Shown here: positions 11,971 through 21,728 of the stretch, piece after piece
Position numbering within the stretch: position 1 is the first letter of the stretch
Layout of the letters: each line of letters begins with the position of its first letter
Assembly: GCA_964030785.1 (NCBI GenBank)
Contig: OZ034969.1
Location: forward strand, 33,188,101 to 33,252,100
DNA: 64,000 bases
Origin: Siderastrea siderea
Taxonomy: Eukaryota; Cnidaria; Anthozoa; Scleractinia; Rhizangiidae
Direction of reading: 5' to 3'
Made by a program: the position numbers and the translations under genes
Notes under the pieces: generated by a model
Seen by the model: the letters and a program-made list of their open reading frames with translations, nothing else
What the model was told of the DNA's origin: nothing
Database searches by the model: none

Positions 11971-12047
11971 GGCTCGAACAACTCAGTTGGTATAGCAACG
12001 CACCGTGCATCACAGGGGCCGACATGGGCTCCAATCCCGTTGTAGCC
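11971..12047 (+). repeat. tRNA-derived SINE head relic, copy A
   Basis: Diverged copy of the tRNA-like sequence at 51269-51344. An A-box-like ACTCAGTTGGTATAGC and a degraded B-box region CTCCAATCC are visible. The acceptor stem does not pair, so it is not a functional tRNA. It predates the A/B duplication. It is followed by TTTTTCAGG, as in block B. Confidence 0.6.
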
Positions 12048-12102
12048 TTGAAATCCTTTCTGTTTTTCAGGGGAAAACATATATAAATATATATATAATT
12101 AT

Positions 12103-12239
12103 AATAAACTAGTTCAAGACTTCAGAGGTAGTGCATCGTTTTATTACTACAGCACTGTTTCGTATGGCCAAAAGGTGACCACACTCATCATGTAGTAATA
12201 AAACGATGCACTACCTCTGAAGTATTGAATCAGTTTATT
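12103..12239 (-). ncRNA. Hammerhead-ribozyme-like hairpin
   Basis: Arms 12103-12150 and 12192-12239 pair almost perfectly. The 41-base loop, read on the minus strand, has the order expected of a type I hammerhead. First comes TGATGA (12190-12185). Stem II is GTGTGG pairing with CCATAC (12184-12179 with 12167-12162). Then GAAA, and a short stem III ACAG pairing with CTGU. Next is a UA cleavage position, then the second strand of stem I. Position C3 of the CUGANGA core appears to be A, and three extra bases sit next to stem I, so this copy may be inactive. It lies in an insertion (about 12080-12495) absent from block B. Hammerheads are known in Penelope-like elements and retrozymes. Confidence 0.5.
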
Positions 12240-12307
12240 AAGATTGTCAATGCTCCTCTAAGAGTTGAGCGCTCTCTGAAATACATTCAAACCAAGTTTA
12301 AGAATTT

Positions 12308-12495
12308 ATATATATACACCCGTTTTCAAAAAGATTGCAACTTGAAAAATATGTATACACATATACATCTTTTGTCTTCACAACGCGAAAACAAAAGAAC
12401 AAATATGAAAACAAAAGGTAAATATATATGTATATATATTTTTCAAGTTGCAATGTTTTTGAAAACGGGTGTATATATATATATATATATATAAT
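12308..12495. repeat. AT-rich inverted repeat with TA microsatellite
   Basis: ACACCCGTTTTCAAAAAGAT at 12316 is mirrored near 12450-12470, and both arms end in a TA-rich tract (TA repeats at 12471-12493). It is part of the same insertion as the hammerhead-like hairpin and is missing from block B. It has no coding capacity. Confidence 0.7.
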
Positions 12496-12828
12496 AATTG
12501 CCTAAATTGCTACACACTGCAATGATCATTCAATTCATCACTCATTTCATTTATTCACACTGCAAAGACATACCCTGCCTCTTTTTTTCCCAGAGCATGA
12601 CTCGCGGGAGTGTTATTTGGCCTAAATAGACACTACCTCAACATTGACTTGTTACGGTGCCCAGTTTAAGCATTTTAAGATCTATGAAGGTCATTTCGCA
12701 TTGTGGAATCCCTTGGAAGTTATGTGAGCGTCCATAAAATATTATTCGCCTTACCGGTGAAGTCGGATTGAGATTTGCCATTAATCGCAGTATTTAATTT
12801 GCAGACTTCAACTTGAGGTCCATTCACG
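12496..12828 (+). promoter_or_regulatory. Conserved 5' flank of type II gene with possible splice acceptor
   Basis: Matches about 51805-52095 before the other type II gene. A TTTAATTTGCAG sequence ends at 12804, 24 bases before the ATG. The same sequence ends at 52071, also 24 bases before its ATG. It could be the acceptor of a 5' UTR intron; this is inference. Confidence 0.35.
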
Positions 12829-13833
12829 ATGTCAGACGCCACAAGCAAGCCAGCTAATCTTCCCACAGATGCTCTAGCCGAACCGGGACCTGACTGGTCT
12901 GTTGCCAGGACGATATGGGGATTGGCTTGGGGGCTGCACTGGATTGGCTTCGGCGTCCTGTTTGGTCTTCTTGCTATCCACTCTTTTCTGGCTTTAGTGT
13001 TGGTGAATCACAAGAAAGGATTCTGCCGTAAGCCTTTGCATATGGCTATCAACTCGATGCTGTTCGTCCTTGGAGCTTCTCGAGCCGTTTATTTGATGTT
13101 GGATCCGTACGAGTCCAGAGAAAATGGCGTGGAGGATCCAAAGTGGCTGACACTGCTACTCTTCGGAATCGCTTACCCCTGTTTGACATCCTCGTTTTGT
13201 CTGATTCACCTGGCTTTTCTGGAGGTCACCAAGCTGAAACTCGGCCCAAGCAGGCTGCAGAATGGAAAGTTTCTATCTGCAGTTATTGTTGCTCATTTTA
13301 TTGTCGTCTTTACTGCAGAAACGACATCTTCCATCAAGCCGGAGTTGGGCGAACTCTTGATCGTCTGCCAGTCATTCTTCATTCTCTGGGGCTTGCTTCT
13401 CTCTGGCTGTTTCATCTACAGCGGCTGCAAGGTGATCAACCGCGTGGATAAGGTTCAACAGCAGCTCAGCACCATCGAGAAAGACGAGCGCCCAGAAAAC
13501 AAGCAGCAACAGAAATCGCGCACAGCCAAAGTGGCAAAGATCACGCTTGCCACCAGCTTTTTGGGTATCGCAGTGTGTGGGTTACATTTGTATTCCATGA
13601 TTGGCATGTACGGAATGTACAGCGATGTCGTCCGCCCATCCCCTTGGCCATGGCTGGCGTTTCAATCAAGTTTTCGCCTCGTGGAGCTTGCCATGGCATA
13701 CACGATCGCCTACAGTGTGATGCAACCGGCAGAAGGAGCAAAGAATTCAAAAAGATTCGCATCGACCAGTGCCCAAGAAGGAGGGGCTCAGATCACCTTA
13801 ACGGAAGTAAAGCCAATGTGGAATAGGCAGTGA
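12829..13833 (+). CDS. PRRT3/PRRT4-like seven-helix membrane protein, type II
   Basis: A 334-residue single-exon membrane protein of the same family as the type I genes. AEPGPDW lies at 17-23. Predicted membrane segments are near 39-59, 70-91, 107-131, 147-168, 176-203, 233-262 and 272-297. The loop between segments 5 and 6 (about 204-232) is rich in Q, K and E. The motifs CRKPL (66-70), LDPYES (91-96), PCLTSSFCLIHLAF (117-130), CQSFF (180-184) and SPWPW (271-275) are intact. The C-terminal tail (298-334) is longer than in type I and ends in TLTEVKPMWNRQ. The twin at 52096 differs by 24 substitutions over 330 residues and stops four codons earlier through a TGG to TAG change. Frame and length are preserved in both, which argues for function. 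Function is unknown. Confidence 0.9.
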   Translation: MSDATSKPANLPTDALAEPGPDWSVARTIWGLAWGLHWIGFGVLFGLLAIHSFLALVLVNHKKGFCRKPLHMAINSMLFVLGASRAVYLMLDPYESRENGVEDPKWLTLLLFGIAYPCLTSSFCLIHLAFLEVTKLKLGPSRLQNGKFLSAVIVAHFIVVFTAETTSSIKPELGELLIVCQSFFILWGLLLSGCFIYSGCKVINRVDKVQQQLSTIEKDERPENKQQQKSRTAKVAKITLATSFLGIAVCGLHLYSMIGMYGMYSDVVRPSPWPWLAFQSSFRLVELAMAYTIAYSVMQPAEGAKNSKRFASTSAQEGGAQITLTEVKPMWNRQ

Positions 13834-14410
13834 CCTACTGTCAGTTCACTGTCTTTTTGAAGTAGACGTCTAGTGAACCAGGGAAGAAGCCTTTTCCAAA
13901 TTATATGATAGAGGGTCTCAATGGGGATAACCGTTAGCCGCAAAACGACCAAAACTGTAGTCGCTAGGCGTAAAAATTGAAACATTCTAACCGTTTGTCG
14001 TAAAAAGTTGACCTTAAAAAATATTTGGCGCCACGATTTGTTGTTCTAAAGTGCCAAGATTTCTTGTTAAGAATGTTTTAGTGTCTCGCTTAAGTGGCTT
14101 TTGCGGCTACGACGGCTACACAATGTGCCCTGGTACCCAAAAAAAGCCAAATTACAATTCTAATAATAATTCCTCTTTATAAATCCCAGAATGGTCCTAA
14201 GACCTTAAATGTGTATCACCGCAATTAATAAAGCTCAATTTTTTAAAGTTTTTAAGACAACGGAAATATTTTTTAAGATTTCTTTTAACCGTAAGGAGCA
14301 TCATAATATACTGTGAAGTAGACATAAACTTAGACTTGTAGAGACAATGGATGCGCCATTTTGACTGTAAACTGTCTTACTTTATTTATAGTGGATAACA
14401 AATTTCAAAT
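13834..14410. other. 3' flank of type II gene
   Basis: No gene. It partly matches 53089-53277. A middle piece of about 300 bases (about 13910-14310) is absent from block B. AATAAA occurs at 14227-14232, inside that unshared piece, and may serve as a polyadenylation signal. Confidence 0.45.
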
Positions 14411-14601
14411 GCAGTGGAACCCCGCCACACGACAACTCCGCATCTACCACCTCGTTATTACTCCCAGTCACTTTTTTGGCCTCAAGAAAAGATGGAACAG
14501 TTCATTTTCAAGATTTCTCAGAGGGTGTCAGGAACGGCATGGAAAAGGGCTCCTCCCACAATCCTTATACATTTATATGGTTCAACGGGGTTCCACTGTG
14601 T
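14411..14601. mobile_element. Short inverted-repeat element (mariner-like ends), copy A
   Basis: The ends read CAGTGGAACCCCG and its exact complement CGGGGTTCCACTG. The CAGTGGAAC start resembles ends common in Tc1/mariner-derived MITEs. The equivalent in block B, 53279-53622, has the same ends but a longer interior, so the insertion predates the duplication. Open frames inside are not conserved. Confidence 0.55.
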
Positions 14602-15126
14602 AAAGCCAGCAAAGAAATCGGCTTGATCGGGCTGGAAGGAGAAGGCAAGGGACCTTAAGAATTAAAGGTGCATCTAACTTAAGTTCACTGCGCACGACGC
14701 AAATGATGTAATTTTATCTTGCCCCGAAATCTTGTACTTTAAATGATTGGTGCGAAAGAATCATGTTTGACAAAGGGACTAAATTAAGAAAGAACTGTCG
14801 GCTAGTTAAATTTAGATGTCAGCGCAAAAGCTTTTTCTGTCGTGGTTAGTTTCATTTTCAATTCGTTGCATGTTAATTTTAATAACCAGAGAAACTTTTG
14901 ATACCGGCTTTACCCTGGGTTACTTTGGGAAGTAGTTACGTTATGACAAGATTTTCTTGAACGATAGTTTCTGTATGTAAGAGGACGGCGTCAAAAAACT
15001 CTAAGGACAACCCCGTAGATCGAGTATTCTTTAAACTAATTGTCAGGTGAACAGTGCGTAGTAGTTCTATCACGTGTTAAATTGTAGACTGGACCAAGGG
15101 CTGTCCAGTTTGGCAATAACTGAATA
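14602..15126. repeat. Spacer paralogous to about 53623-54180
   Basis: Gene-free and collinear with block B up to the TA at 15125-15126, where the next element is inserted. Confidence 0.6.
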
Positions 15127-15682
15127 CCGTATTTTCTCGATTAAACACCGGCTGGGGTCGTTTTTCTAAAACTTGGCGTCGTAGACCGAGCGGTTTTTCG
15201 AACCCAGCGTTTATTTGGAGCCTGGCGTTTATTTGTTAAGCACATTTTTCATTTTTTATCATCAATACTGGAAGTTTAATGAATAAAGAGCCAAATTTCA
15301 ACAAAAACGTTAAAAAATATGAAACGATGTCACCAACTTTGCCTTTTCTCAGTGAATTTGGTAAGTTGTTTAGCAAAACAACATCAATAACAGGAAAAGT
15401 GATTGAACTCTTCTCAACTTTGTATTTCTTGGTGAAACACGGAGGAAGTGTATCGGCAACTGATCCACAGCAAACGCACTGTGAAAGCAATTTAGAATAT
15501 ACATTCAAATAAAATACTAGAAAGAGATCTAGTATGTAGTTACGGCGCATGATCTTGATTTAATATACCCTTCTTGAATAAACGCCGGGACCCCGAATAA
15601 ACGCCGGGGGTGTTTATTTAAATACTCGGCCCAGTAGACCCGGCGTTTATTGGGGGTCCGGTGTTTAATCGAGAAAATACGG
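15127..15682. mobile_element. Inverted-repeat element with GTATTTTCTCG ends
   Basis: Termini CCGTATTTTCTCGATTAAAC and its complement enclose about 550 bases that include several GCGTTTATT-type subterminal repeats. The flanks are TA on the left and CA on the right. Block B has an uninterrupted TA at about 54179-54180. The target duplication is therefore TA, with one base changed. The ends resemble those of the larger element at 35439-36639, so they may share a mobilising transposase. There is no credible coding sequence inside. Confidence 0.75.
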
Positions 15683-15746
15683 CATGTGATTGGAAACGTG
15701 TAATGTATTGAACTAGCAATGTTAAACACTCATATCCCTAAAGTTA
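15683..15746. repeat. Spacer remnant and LINE target site
   Basis: Short stretch matching block B near 54200-54255, ending in AAGTTA (15741-15746). The repeat is seen again at 19501-19506, on the other side of the LINE. Confidence 0.5.
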
Positions 15747-18700
15747 ATAATAATAATAAATAATAATAAACTTTATTAACGTGTCTTAAAATATCTAGCT
15801 TACACTAAAGTAAGCTAATTGGGGACACCTATCTATACCTATCTAAAGTAGTAAAAATATATGAAATATTACAATATATACAATATAAAATATAAAATAT
15901 AATATCACATCAACCTCTAGTGATAAAAACCCCCAAATGTTCAGAAAATCAAAAGTCACTAATTACTACATAGAGGACAGTTGTGACATCCTTCCTCCAG
16001 TAACGCTTCGAGATTCTTTTTTCTAATAATGTTCTTAAAACTATTTAACGAATTAGAATTTCTAATTTCTTTATCCAATTTGGACCAGAGCATCGGACCA
16101 AGGTACTTTATGCTATGTTTACCATAAGAAACGGTGTTATACCTAGGTATCACAAAATCACTGTTTCTCAAATTATACCTACTGTTATTCTTTTGAAACA
16201 GATCCTGCACATAAGATGGGCAGAGTTCATTTTTTACTTTGTACATTAAGATGGCAATGTCCTGTAGACGTCGATTCTTCATTGTTGGCAACTTTGCCCA
16301 GTTTAGCAGTTGTTCATAAGTAACCTCATTTCTTACATTATAAATCGCTTTCAAAGCTTTTTCTTGGATACGTTCTAGTTTCCTGTGATCAGATGCTCGA
16401 CAGAAGTGCCAAACAATATGACAATACGTTACTTTAGGTAGTATTGCTGACTTGTAAATAGTAAGCTTAGCCTTGATTGACAACATGATCCGTAGGCGCA
16501 TTAGGACACCAACTTTTCTTGCCGCTGTCTTACAGACCTCACTAATGTGAGTACCAAAGTTTAGCTTTTCATCTATCGTCACTCCTAAAAGCCTCATTTC
16601 TGAGCCACGCTTGACACATGTGTTAGACAAAGTAATCTTCATATCAGTATCCTTTTCTTTGTTCAGAGGGTCCATGCACATAGCCTGATATTTATCAAAG
16701 TTTCCCTGTAGCAAGTTACTCTCGTACCAGTCGGAAACATTCTTGCCTTCTCTGTTTAGTGAAACCTGAATATCCATAGTTGTCTTCCCAGTCGAGTACA
16801 TTTGATGATCATCGGCGTACATGGTTAAACTACAATTATTGGCATTGTATGTAAGATCATTCTGGAAAATATTCCACATAAGTGGTCCAAATGTAGAACC
16901 TTGTGGACACCCTCTTGCAACTTCTTTCCATTCGCTCCTTATTTCAGATCCAATCTTAACTCTGTACTTCCTATTAGTAAAATACGAGCGTATGAGGCTT
17001 ATAGCGGACTGAGAAAAGCCATAAGCACACAATTTATTTAGTAGTAGTGGAGGATGTAAAGAATCGAAAGCTTTTGACATATCAGTGGACAGAATTCCCA
17101 CTTCATTCCCTTCGTCAATAGCACTTTTCCAATGTTCAACCAGGTTAAGTAGAGTCGTTTCGGTGCTATGCTTCTTGCGATAGGCTGTTAGATTTGAGCT
17201 TAATCTTGGTTCCATAAAGGCTACCTGTCTGCTTAATAGCTGTTCAAAGACTTTATCACAGGCAGAAAGCAAAGTAACAGGCTTGTAGTTCTTAACATCA
17301 TGAGTACTCTCTTTCTTATGAACTGGAACCCACTCTCCCTTTTTCCACTCCCTGGGCCAGTAACAATCCTCAATACATTTATTATAAATGACCGTCAAAG
17401 ATGGTGCTAATTCCTCACTTCCCAGCTTCAAAAGAGCATTAGGTATCCGGTCATGGCCCATAGCTTTCTTTGTATCTAATTCCCTCAGAGCTTTCACAAC
17501 ATCATCACTTTTTAATTTCATCATTTCAAACGAAGGACCATTCACTATCTTTTTGTTTCTTACTATGGATTGTATACTAGGATGTTCCTTCAACTGTTCC
17601 TCACTTTGTTTCAGTAGCTCGGGATTTCCAATACCATTTGTTACGGAAGAGAAGTGATCCAAGAAAATGTCTGCAACTTTCAATTGATCTCTTATGACAT
17701 CTCCATCCTTTTCCAGGGAAACAGACTTATCCACTGCCTTGCCCTTATCATTCAAAAATGGTTTGAATGTTTTATAGAATTCAGCTGGGTTGCTCTTGAG
17801 GTCTTCAGTTTTCTTTTTCCAATATCCCTTGATAGCTTTGCGCCTACATTTAGTAGCTATATTCCTCCACTTATTTTTCAGTTCACAGTTTTCTTGTGTC
17901 GGATTCTTTAGGAACTTTTTCGCAAACCTCCGCTTTTTCCTTATTGCATCTTTCCACTCCATGGTCATGTATGGCACGTCAGCTTCTCTTACTCTCATTT
18001 TTTTACTTGGTGCATGCTCATCTAGAATATTATTAAAGAGCGAATTCCAGTAGAAACATTGGTCATCTATGGAGTCAAAGATACTTCCGACATGCCACGG
18101 TGCTGTACTCAGGTCTTCTCGAAAGCTCTCTTCATTTATTTTCTTGATACTTCTGAAGATAAGCACTTTCCTTGGGTGATAAATGGCATTTCCAGCCATG
18201 GTACCAATAACCATTGCATGATCACTTAGGCCAGGATCATACACCAAAGTGTCCTTGAACAATTCCGGTTTATTTGTTAATATGACGTCCAATAAAGTTT
18301 GACTTTTCTCTGTAACTCTTGTAGGTTTAGTAATTAGACATTTAAGTCCATGCACATCCTCGAGGTCGCATAAGAGTTTACTTTCCCTTGATTGAGATTT
18401 GAGACGGTCAAGATTTAAGTCACCAGTTATTATAACGAAGCTCGTCTGTAGAGTCGCCCAGGTAACGATATTATGGAGATCATCTTCCAGTTTTACCGCA
18501 TATTCACCAGAAACTGGCTTAGGTGGCCTATATAATCCAATAACTATGACATCATTGTTACCGAATTTCGATTTGATGGCAAGCGCTTCAATAGTATCGA
18601 ACTTTCTAGGAGGCTTTAACTTTTTCGATATTAAAGTGGAAGCGAAAAAAGCCATAATTCCTCCTCCTCCTTTACGACGATCTTGTCGGAAGAGATTGAA

Positions 18701-19500
18701 GCCCTGCAGTTTAAATTGATTGTTTGGATACGCTGAGTCAATTTTGGTTTCAGTCAGAAAGATAACTTGCGCTTTGAGTTGATGCACCAGTATTTTGATT
18801 TCTTCAAACTTATTTTGAACGCTATTTACATTCAAATGCAGCATTAGTAGACTTCTTGAATTCCTTTGTCTCGACGTGATAATATCTGTAAGATCATCTC
18901 TCACGGGGCTCAACATTGGAGTATTTGCATATTCAACTTCGGATGAAACATCGGATATTATTTCTTCGTTAAATAATAAATATCGTTCTTGCTCCTCATC
19001 TAAGCTTTGGTTTTGACCGTTGAAAGGAAGCGAACACCATATGCAATTCCAATCGATACCTGGATTATCCAGGTAATACTTAAATTCAGAAGTAGTGAAA
19101 CCAACGCATTTTGCATGTGACCAAGTTTCGCATTGAACGCACAGTATGGCATCTTGATTTGAACGAACGTTCTTCTGGCATTCTTTACACGGATATTTAA
19201 CTTTGCCTCTTGGTCCTGGTTGAGGATGTACATCACCACAAAGAATTATTCGGTTAAACTGAAATGAACTTGTTCCATTCACTGTGTATAGAACTCTGGA
19301 GTTCAAGTATCGACTACCACGTCCACGTTCCTCTCGAAATTCGCTACATCGTTTAGCGAGAGGCGAAAAATACAATTCATTTGCAGGTAGTCCATGTTCC
19401 ACTTCTCTACGTATGTTAATGATGGTCAGTAGGCCAGCCAAAACGAAAGAAATAAGAACTCTTTTGGAGCTCAGAAAAGTGCGTCCTTCCTTCATGGTCC
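15747..19500 (-). mobile_element. LINE (CR1/L2-type non-LTR retrotransposon)
   Basis: The element reads on the minus strand. Its 3' end is an AT-rich TTATTA-type tail (about 15747-15772), and its 5' end lies five bases before the ORF start. It is flanked by AAGTTA direct repeats at 15741-15746 and 19501-19506. Block B is continuous across this site (about 54255). It has almost no 5' UTR, so it is probably 5'-truncated, just outside or inside the original leader. Its single long ORF is uninterrupted, which points to a young copy. Confidence 0.85.
15959..19495 (-). CDS. LINE polyprotein: PHD finger, AP endonuclease, reverse transcriptase
   Basis: A 1178-residue uninterrupted ORF that would copy and integrate LINE RNA. 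A Cys4-His-Cys3 PHD-type finger lies at 103-154 (C103, C106, C119, C122, H127, C130, C151, C154). An apurinic-type endonuclease spans about 217-430, with LTETK (247-251), GDLN (358-361) and LSDHA (423-427). Reverse transcriptase follows at about 660-950, with the catalytic DMSKAFDSL (805-813), CPQGSTFGPL (863-872) and YADD (893-896). A C-terminal region ends in CHNCPLC. The order fits CR1/L2-clade elements. All catalytic motifs seen are intact and no stop interrupts the ORF, so the protein could be active. The promoter-bearing 5' UTR seems to be missing. Clade assignment needs a tree; L2, CR1 or a relative are all possible. Confidence 0.88.
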   Translation of the reverse strand: MKEGRTFLSSKRVLISFVLAGLLTIINIRREVEHGLPANELYFSPLAKRCSEFREERGRGSRYLNSRVLYTVNGTSSFQFNRIILCGDVHPQPGPRGKVKYPCKECQKNVRSNQDAILCVQCETWSHAKCVGFTTSEFKYYLDNPGIDWNCIWCSLPFNGQNQSLDEEQERYLLFNEEIISDVSSEVEYANTPMLSPVRDDLTDIITSRQRNSRSLLMLHLNVNSVQNKFEEIKILVHQLKAQVIFLTETKIDSAYPNNQFKLQGFNLFRQDRRKGGGGIMAFFASTLISKKLKPPRKFDTIEALAIKSKFGNNDVIVIGLYRPPKPVSGEYAVKLEDDLHNIVTWATLQTSFVIITGDLNLDRLKSQSRESKLLCDLEDVHGLKCLITKPTRVTEKSQTLLDVILTNKPELFKDTLVYDPGLSDHAMVIGTMAGNAIYHPRKVLIFRSIKKINEESFREDLSTAPWHVGSIFDSIDDQCFYWNSLFNNILDEHAPSKKMRVREADVPYMTMEWKDAIRKKRRFAKKFLKNPTQENCELKNKWRNIATKCRRKAIKGYWKKKTEDLKSNPAEFYKTFKPFLNDKGKAVDKSVSLEKDGDVIRDQLKVADIFLDHFSSVTNGIGNPELLKQSEEQLKEHPSIQSIVRNKKIVNGPSFEMMKLKSDDVVKALRELDTKKAMGHDRIPNALLKLGSEELAPSLTVIYNKCIEDCYWPREWKKGEWVPVHKKESTHDVKNYKPVTLLSACDKVFEQLLSRQVAFMEPRLSSNLTAYRKKHSTETTLLNLVEHWKSAIDEGNEVGILSTDMSKAFDSLHPPLLLNKLCAYGFSQSAISLIRSYFTNRKYRVKIGSEIRSEWKEVARGCPQGSTFGPLMWNIFQNDLTYNANNCSLTMYADDHQMYSTGKTTMDIQVSLNREGKNVSDWYESNLLQGNFDKYQAMCMDPLNKEKDTDMKITLSNTCVKRGSEMRLLGVTIDEKLNFGTHISEVCKTAARKVGVLMRLRIMLSIKAKLTIYKSAILPKVTYCHIVWHFCRASDHRKLERIQEKALKAIYNVRNEVTYEQLLNWAKLPTMKNRRLQDIAILMYKVKNELCPSYVQDLFQKNNSRYNLRNSDFVIPRYNTVSYGKHSIKYLGPMLWSKLDKEIRNSNSLNSFKNIIRKKNLEALLEEGCHNCPLCSN

Positions 19501-20349
19501 AAGTTACTTTTGTTGCAAGCTGGTAAGAAACACAGACTCTGAGAGTAATGAATCATCACTCTGTACTCATTTGCAAGAACCTCATAGAAGGCAACATGTA
19601 GCTAGCTCTCAAGGATTCTTTTAACTGACAAACCTAAATAATGTTTTTGTGATCTTTTTGTTATGACATTATTGCAGTAATGAAAACCAGCTCAAACCTT
19701 CGTCTCTTATGCTTATGTTCATTAATTACATAAAAAACACTCTTTTCACTCTTGCCTACTAAAAGGTTACACATTTGGCGATAAGATAATGTTCTGTAAA
19801 TCAATTGGTTAGTAGGATGTCTTCAGCGTTCATGGTCTTAAGAGCAGCTCGTTCAACATTCTGCCACTATTCGCCGCTAAATTGTGATTTTCGGTGTTTT
19901 TCCATTTACCAAAATTTCCCGAAATTCTGGTTGGAGAGTAAATAGAACATGACTTTTTAGGTCGTTCTAGTGGAGCTTCTAAAAAGGTAGTTCCGTTTTT
20001 TCGGTTGGGATGTTCCAAACGAAAGTTACTGTTCCATTTATTCATGTTTCTTCTCTAATACCAGTTCCAGGCCTTTGACAGCCGATTTCGCGAGCATCGG
20101 AGTGATTTTGCAAACCGCGATTGTTATCTGCTAGTACTTCTGAGAAATTTTGGCCACGGAGGCCAAGAATGTGTTCGAACAACGAGAAGTATAACATACT
20201 AAAATGTAACAATGTTCATGTAAAAACCATTGGAATAGCCCACAGTTTGGCTCCATGTTAGTCGTCACGGGATGTCCTACTCTGATGGTAGTGCGCGGCC
20301 ATGCGGGATTACCGTGCGCGGAATTTGGAAAACGTTCCACTCGTTCTTA
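19501..20349. repeat. Spacer paralogous to 54255-57010
   Basis: Gene-free. It aligns with block B around two inserted elements: 19501-19670 with 54258-54420, and 19680-20120 with about 56580-57000. After about 20130 the homology ends. 20131-20349 holds nothing recognisable. Confidence 0.6.
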
Positions 20350-20917
20350 GAGTTAATTATAAGGAGTCTCCGGGTACTTTCTCTATCCTCACACCCTCAC
20401 ATATCTGCCTCAACATAGCGTCGTTAGGGTAAAGACCGGTAACACTCATTTGAAATCTCTGCTTTTCATTGTTATGTTTCTCCTTACAATGTTTCCATAG
20501 GGCCGATCGCTCTTCCTTATTGCTAAGTGACTTCTCGTGTTCCTTCCCTCTGGTATACGCGCTTCTTGATGTTTCTCCCACGTAGATGTTGTTACACTCG
20601 GTGCATTTGATTTCATATGTTACACTCTGTCTATCACACGGTCCTTTTCCATCGATCTACATACCAGGTAGTCTTCTCTTTCACATTGTCGCGGTTTACA
20701 CGGATCAGATCTCTGGAGTAATCTCTTAATTGCAATACCAGCCTTTTCTACTACTTTGATCTTGAAGCCTTGCCGTTTCATCTCTTTTTGATATTTCCTC
20801 TGTAGCTTTGAATTCGGTGTAGCTGGCACAAAGATGACTGCCTCGTTTCCGCCCCGCTTGTACCAGTCGTTTTTCTTCCTCACCTTTTCTTGTTCTCGTT
20901 CGTATGGGTAGAGTCAA
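20350..20917 (-). pseudogene. Penelope-type element relic: GIY-YIG nuclease region
   Basis: The minus strand gives RKKNDWYKRGGNEAVIFVPATP, then VVEKAGIAIKRLLQ, then the Cys-rich CKPRQCEREDYLVC. After a one-base frameshift near 20630 come NNIYVGETSRSAYTRGKEHE and MLRQICEGVRI. This is the GIY-YIG endonuclease end found in Penelope-like elements. The frameshift and the missing reverse transcriptase mark it as a relic. Its left partner lies beside it in inverted orientation (20918-21260). Confidence 0.75.
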
Positions 20918-21260
20918 GGGAGAAGAAAACGGAGGGGCAAGTCGGGAAAGTGTCAGTGCTGGAGCACCAAGAGGACAGTGCTAACCCAAGAAGTCCTAAG
21001 AGTTCTAATGAATTGTAGCAAGTTATTACCATGGGAGAGGGTAGTAGAAAATGGTAATGAGATGGTCCTGAGGATGCAGTACTCGGGGTACAGCAAGAAG
21101 TTCAGATATGAGGTTGTCGACTCGGCCCTCAAGGCGTATAAAATTAAACAAGGAATGAAGCTGATCAAGAAGGAGAACGACCGTTACATCGACCCAAAGA
21201 GTGGAGGAAAGACGAACGAGAACAAGAAAAGGCGAGGAAGAAAAACGACTGGTTCTGTAA
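20918..21260 (+). pseudogene. Penelope-type element relic, inverted partner fragment
   Basis: The plus strand encodes LLPWERVVENG, LRMQYSGYSKKFRYEVVDSA and further residues that normally precede RKKxxWYKRGG in these elements. A 42-base stretch at the end of this piece (21212-21253) is repeated in reverse at 20862-20903 with one mismatch. The element has thus been broken and inverted at a shared segment. It is not a functional ORF. Confidence 0.65.
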
Positions 21261-21650
21261 TCGGTGAGTTGCGAATGTCCATAGATGTTTCATTTGATTG
21301 TTTAAATTCGTGTGTTTCTTAGCGATCACTGCTTTGGCTTGCATGTTTGTCGTTGTCTCTTATAAATGCATGAAGTTATAATCAGCGTGTTGCGATGTTT
21401 ATTTCCGCCACACGTTTAAAGGACGAGGTATGCATGAATGCAGTCATTTGCTTGTTTTGTTTCGCGTTCGCTACTTCGGGCTCGCGTGTTTTTAGTTACC
21501 AGTTAAAAAAGGATGAAACTGTAATAGGAATGTTGCCATTTTCATTCCCGCCTCACAATTAACAAACGAGGTTACATGCATTTATCATGTCCTTGTTCGC
21601 TTTCGTATGTTCATTTGTGTTGCCGGCTTCGGCTCGCGTGTTTTCCCTTA

Positions 21651-21651
<1 letters not shown>
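21244..21651 (+). repeat. Degenerate tandem repeat, period about 143 bases
   Basis: Three units start near 21244, 21370 and 21513, marked by TGTAAT/TATAAT followed by GTTGCG or similar and ending in CTCGCGTGTTTT. A fourth unit starts at 24016, on the far side of the degenerate LINE. The LINE therefore landed inside the array. The first unit runs directly out of the Penelope-type fragment. It has no coding capacity. Confidence 0.6.
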
Positions 21652-21728
<77 letters not shown>

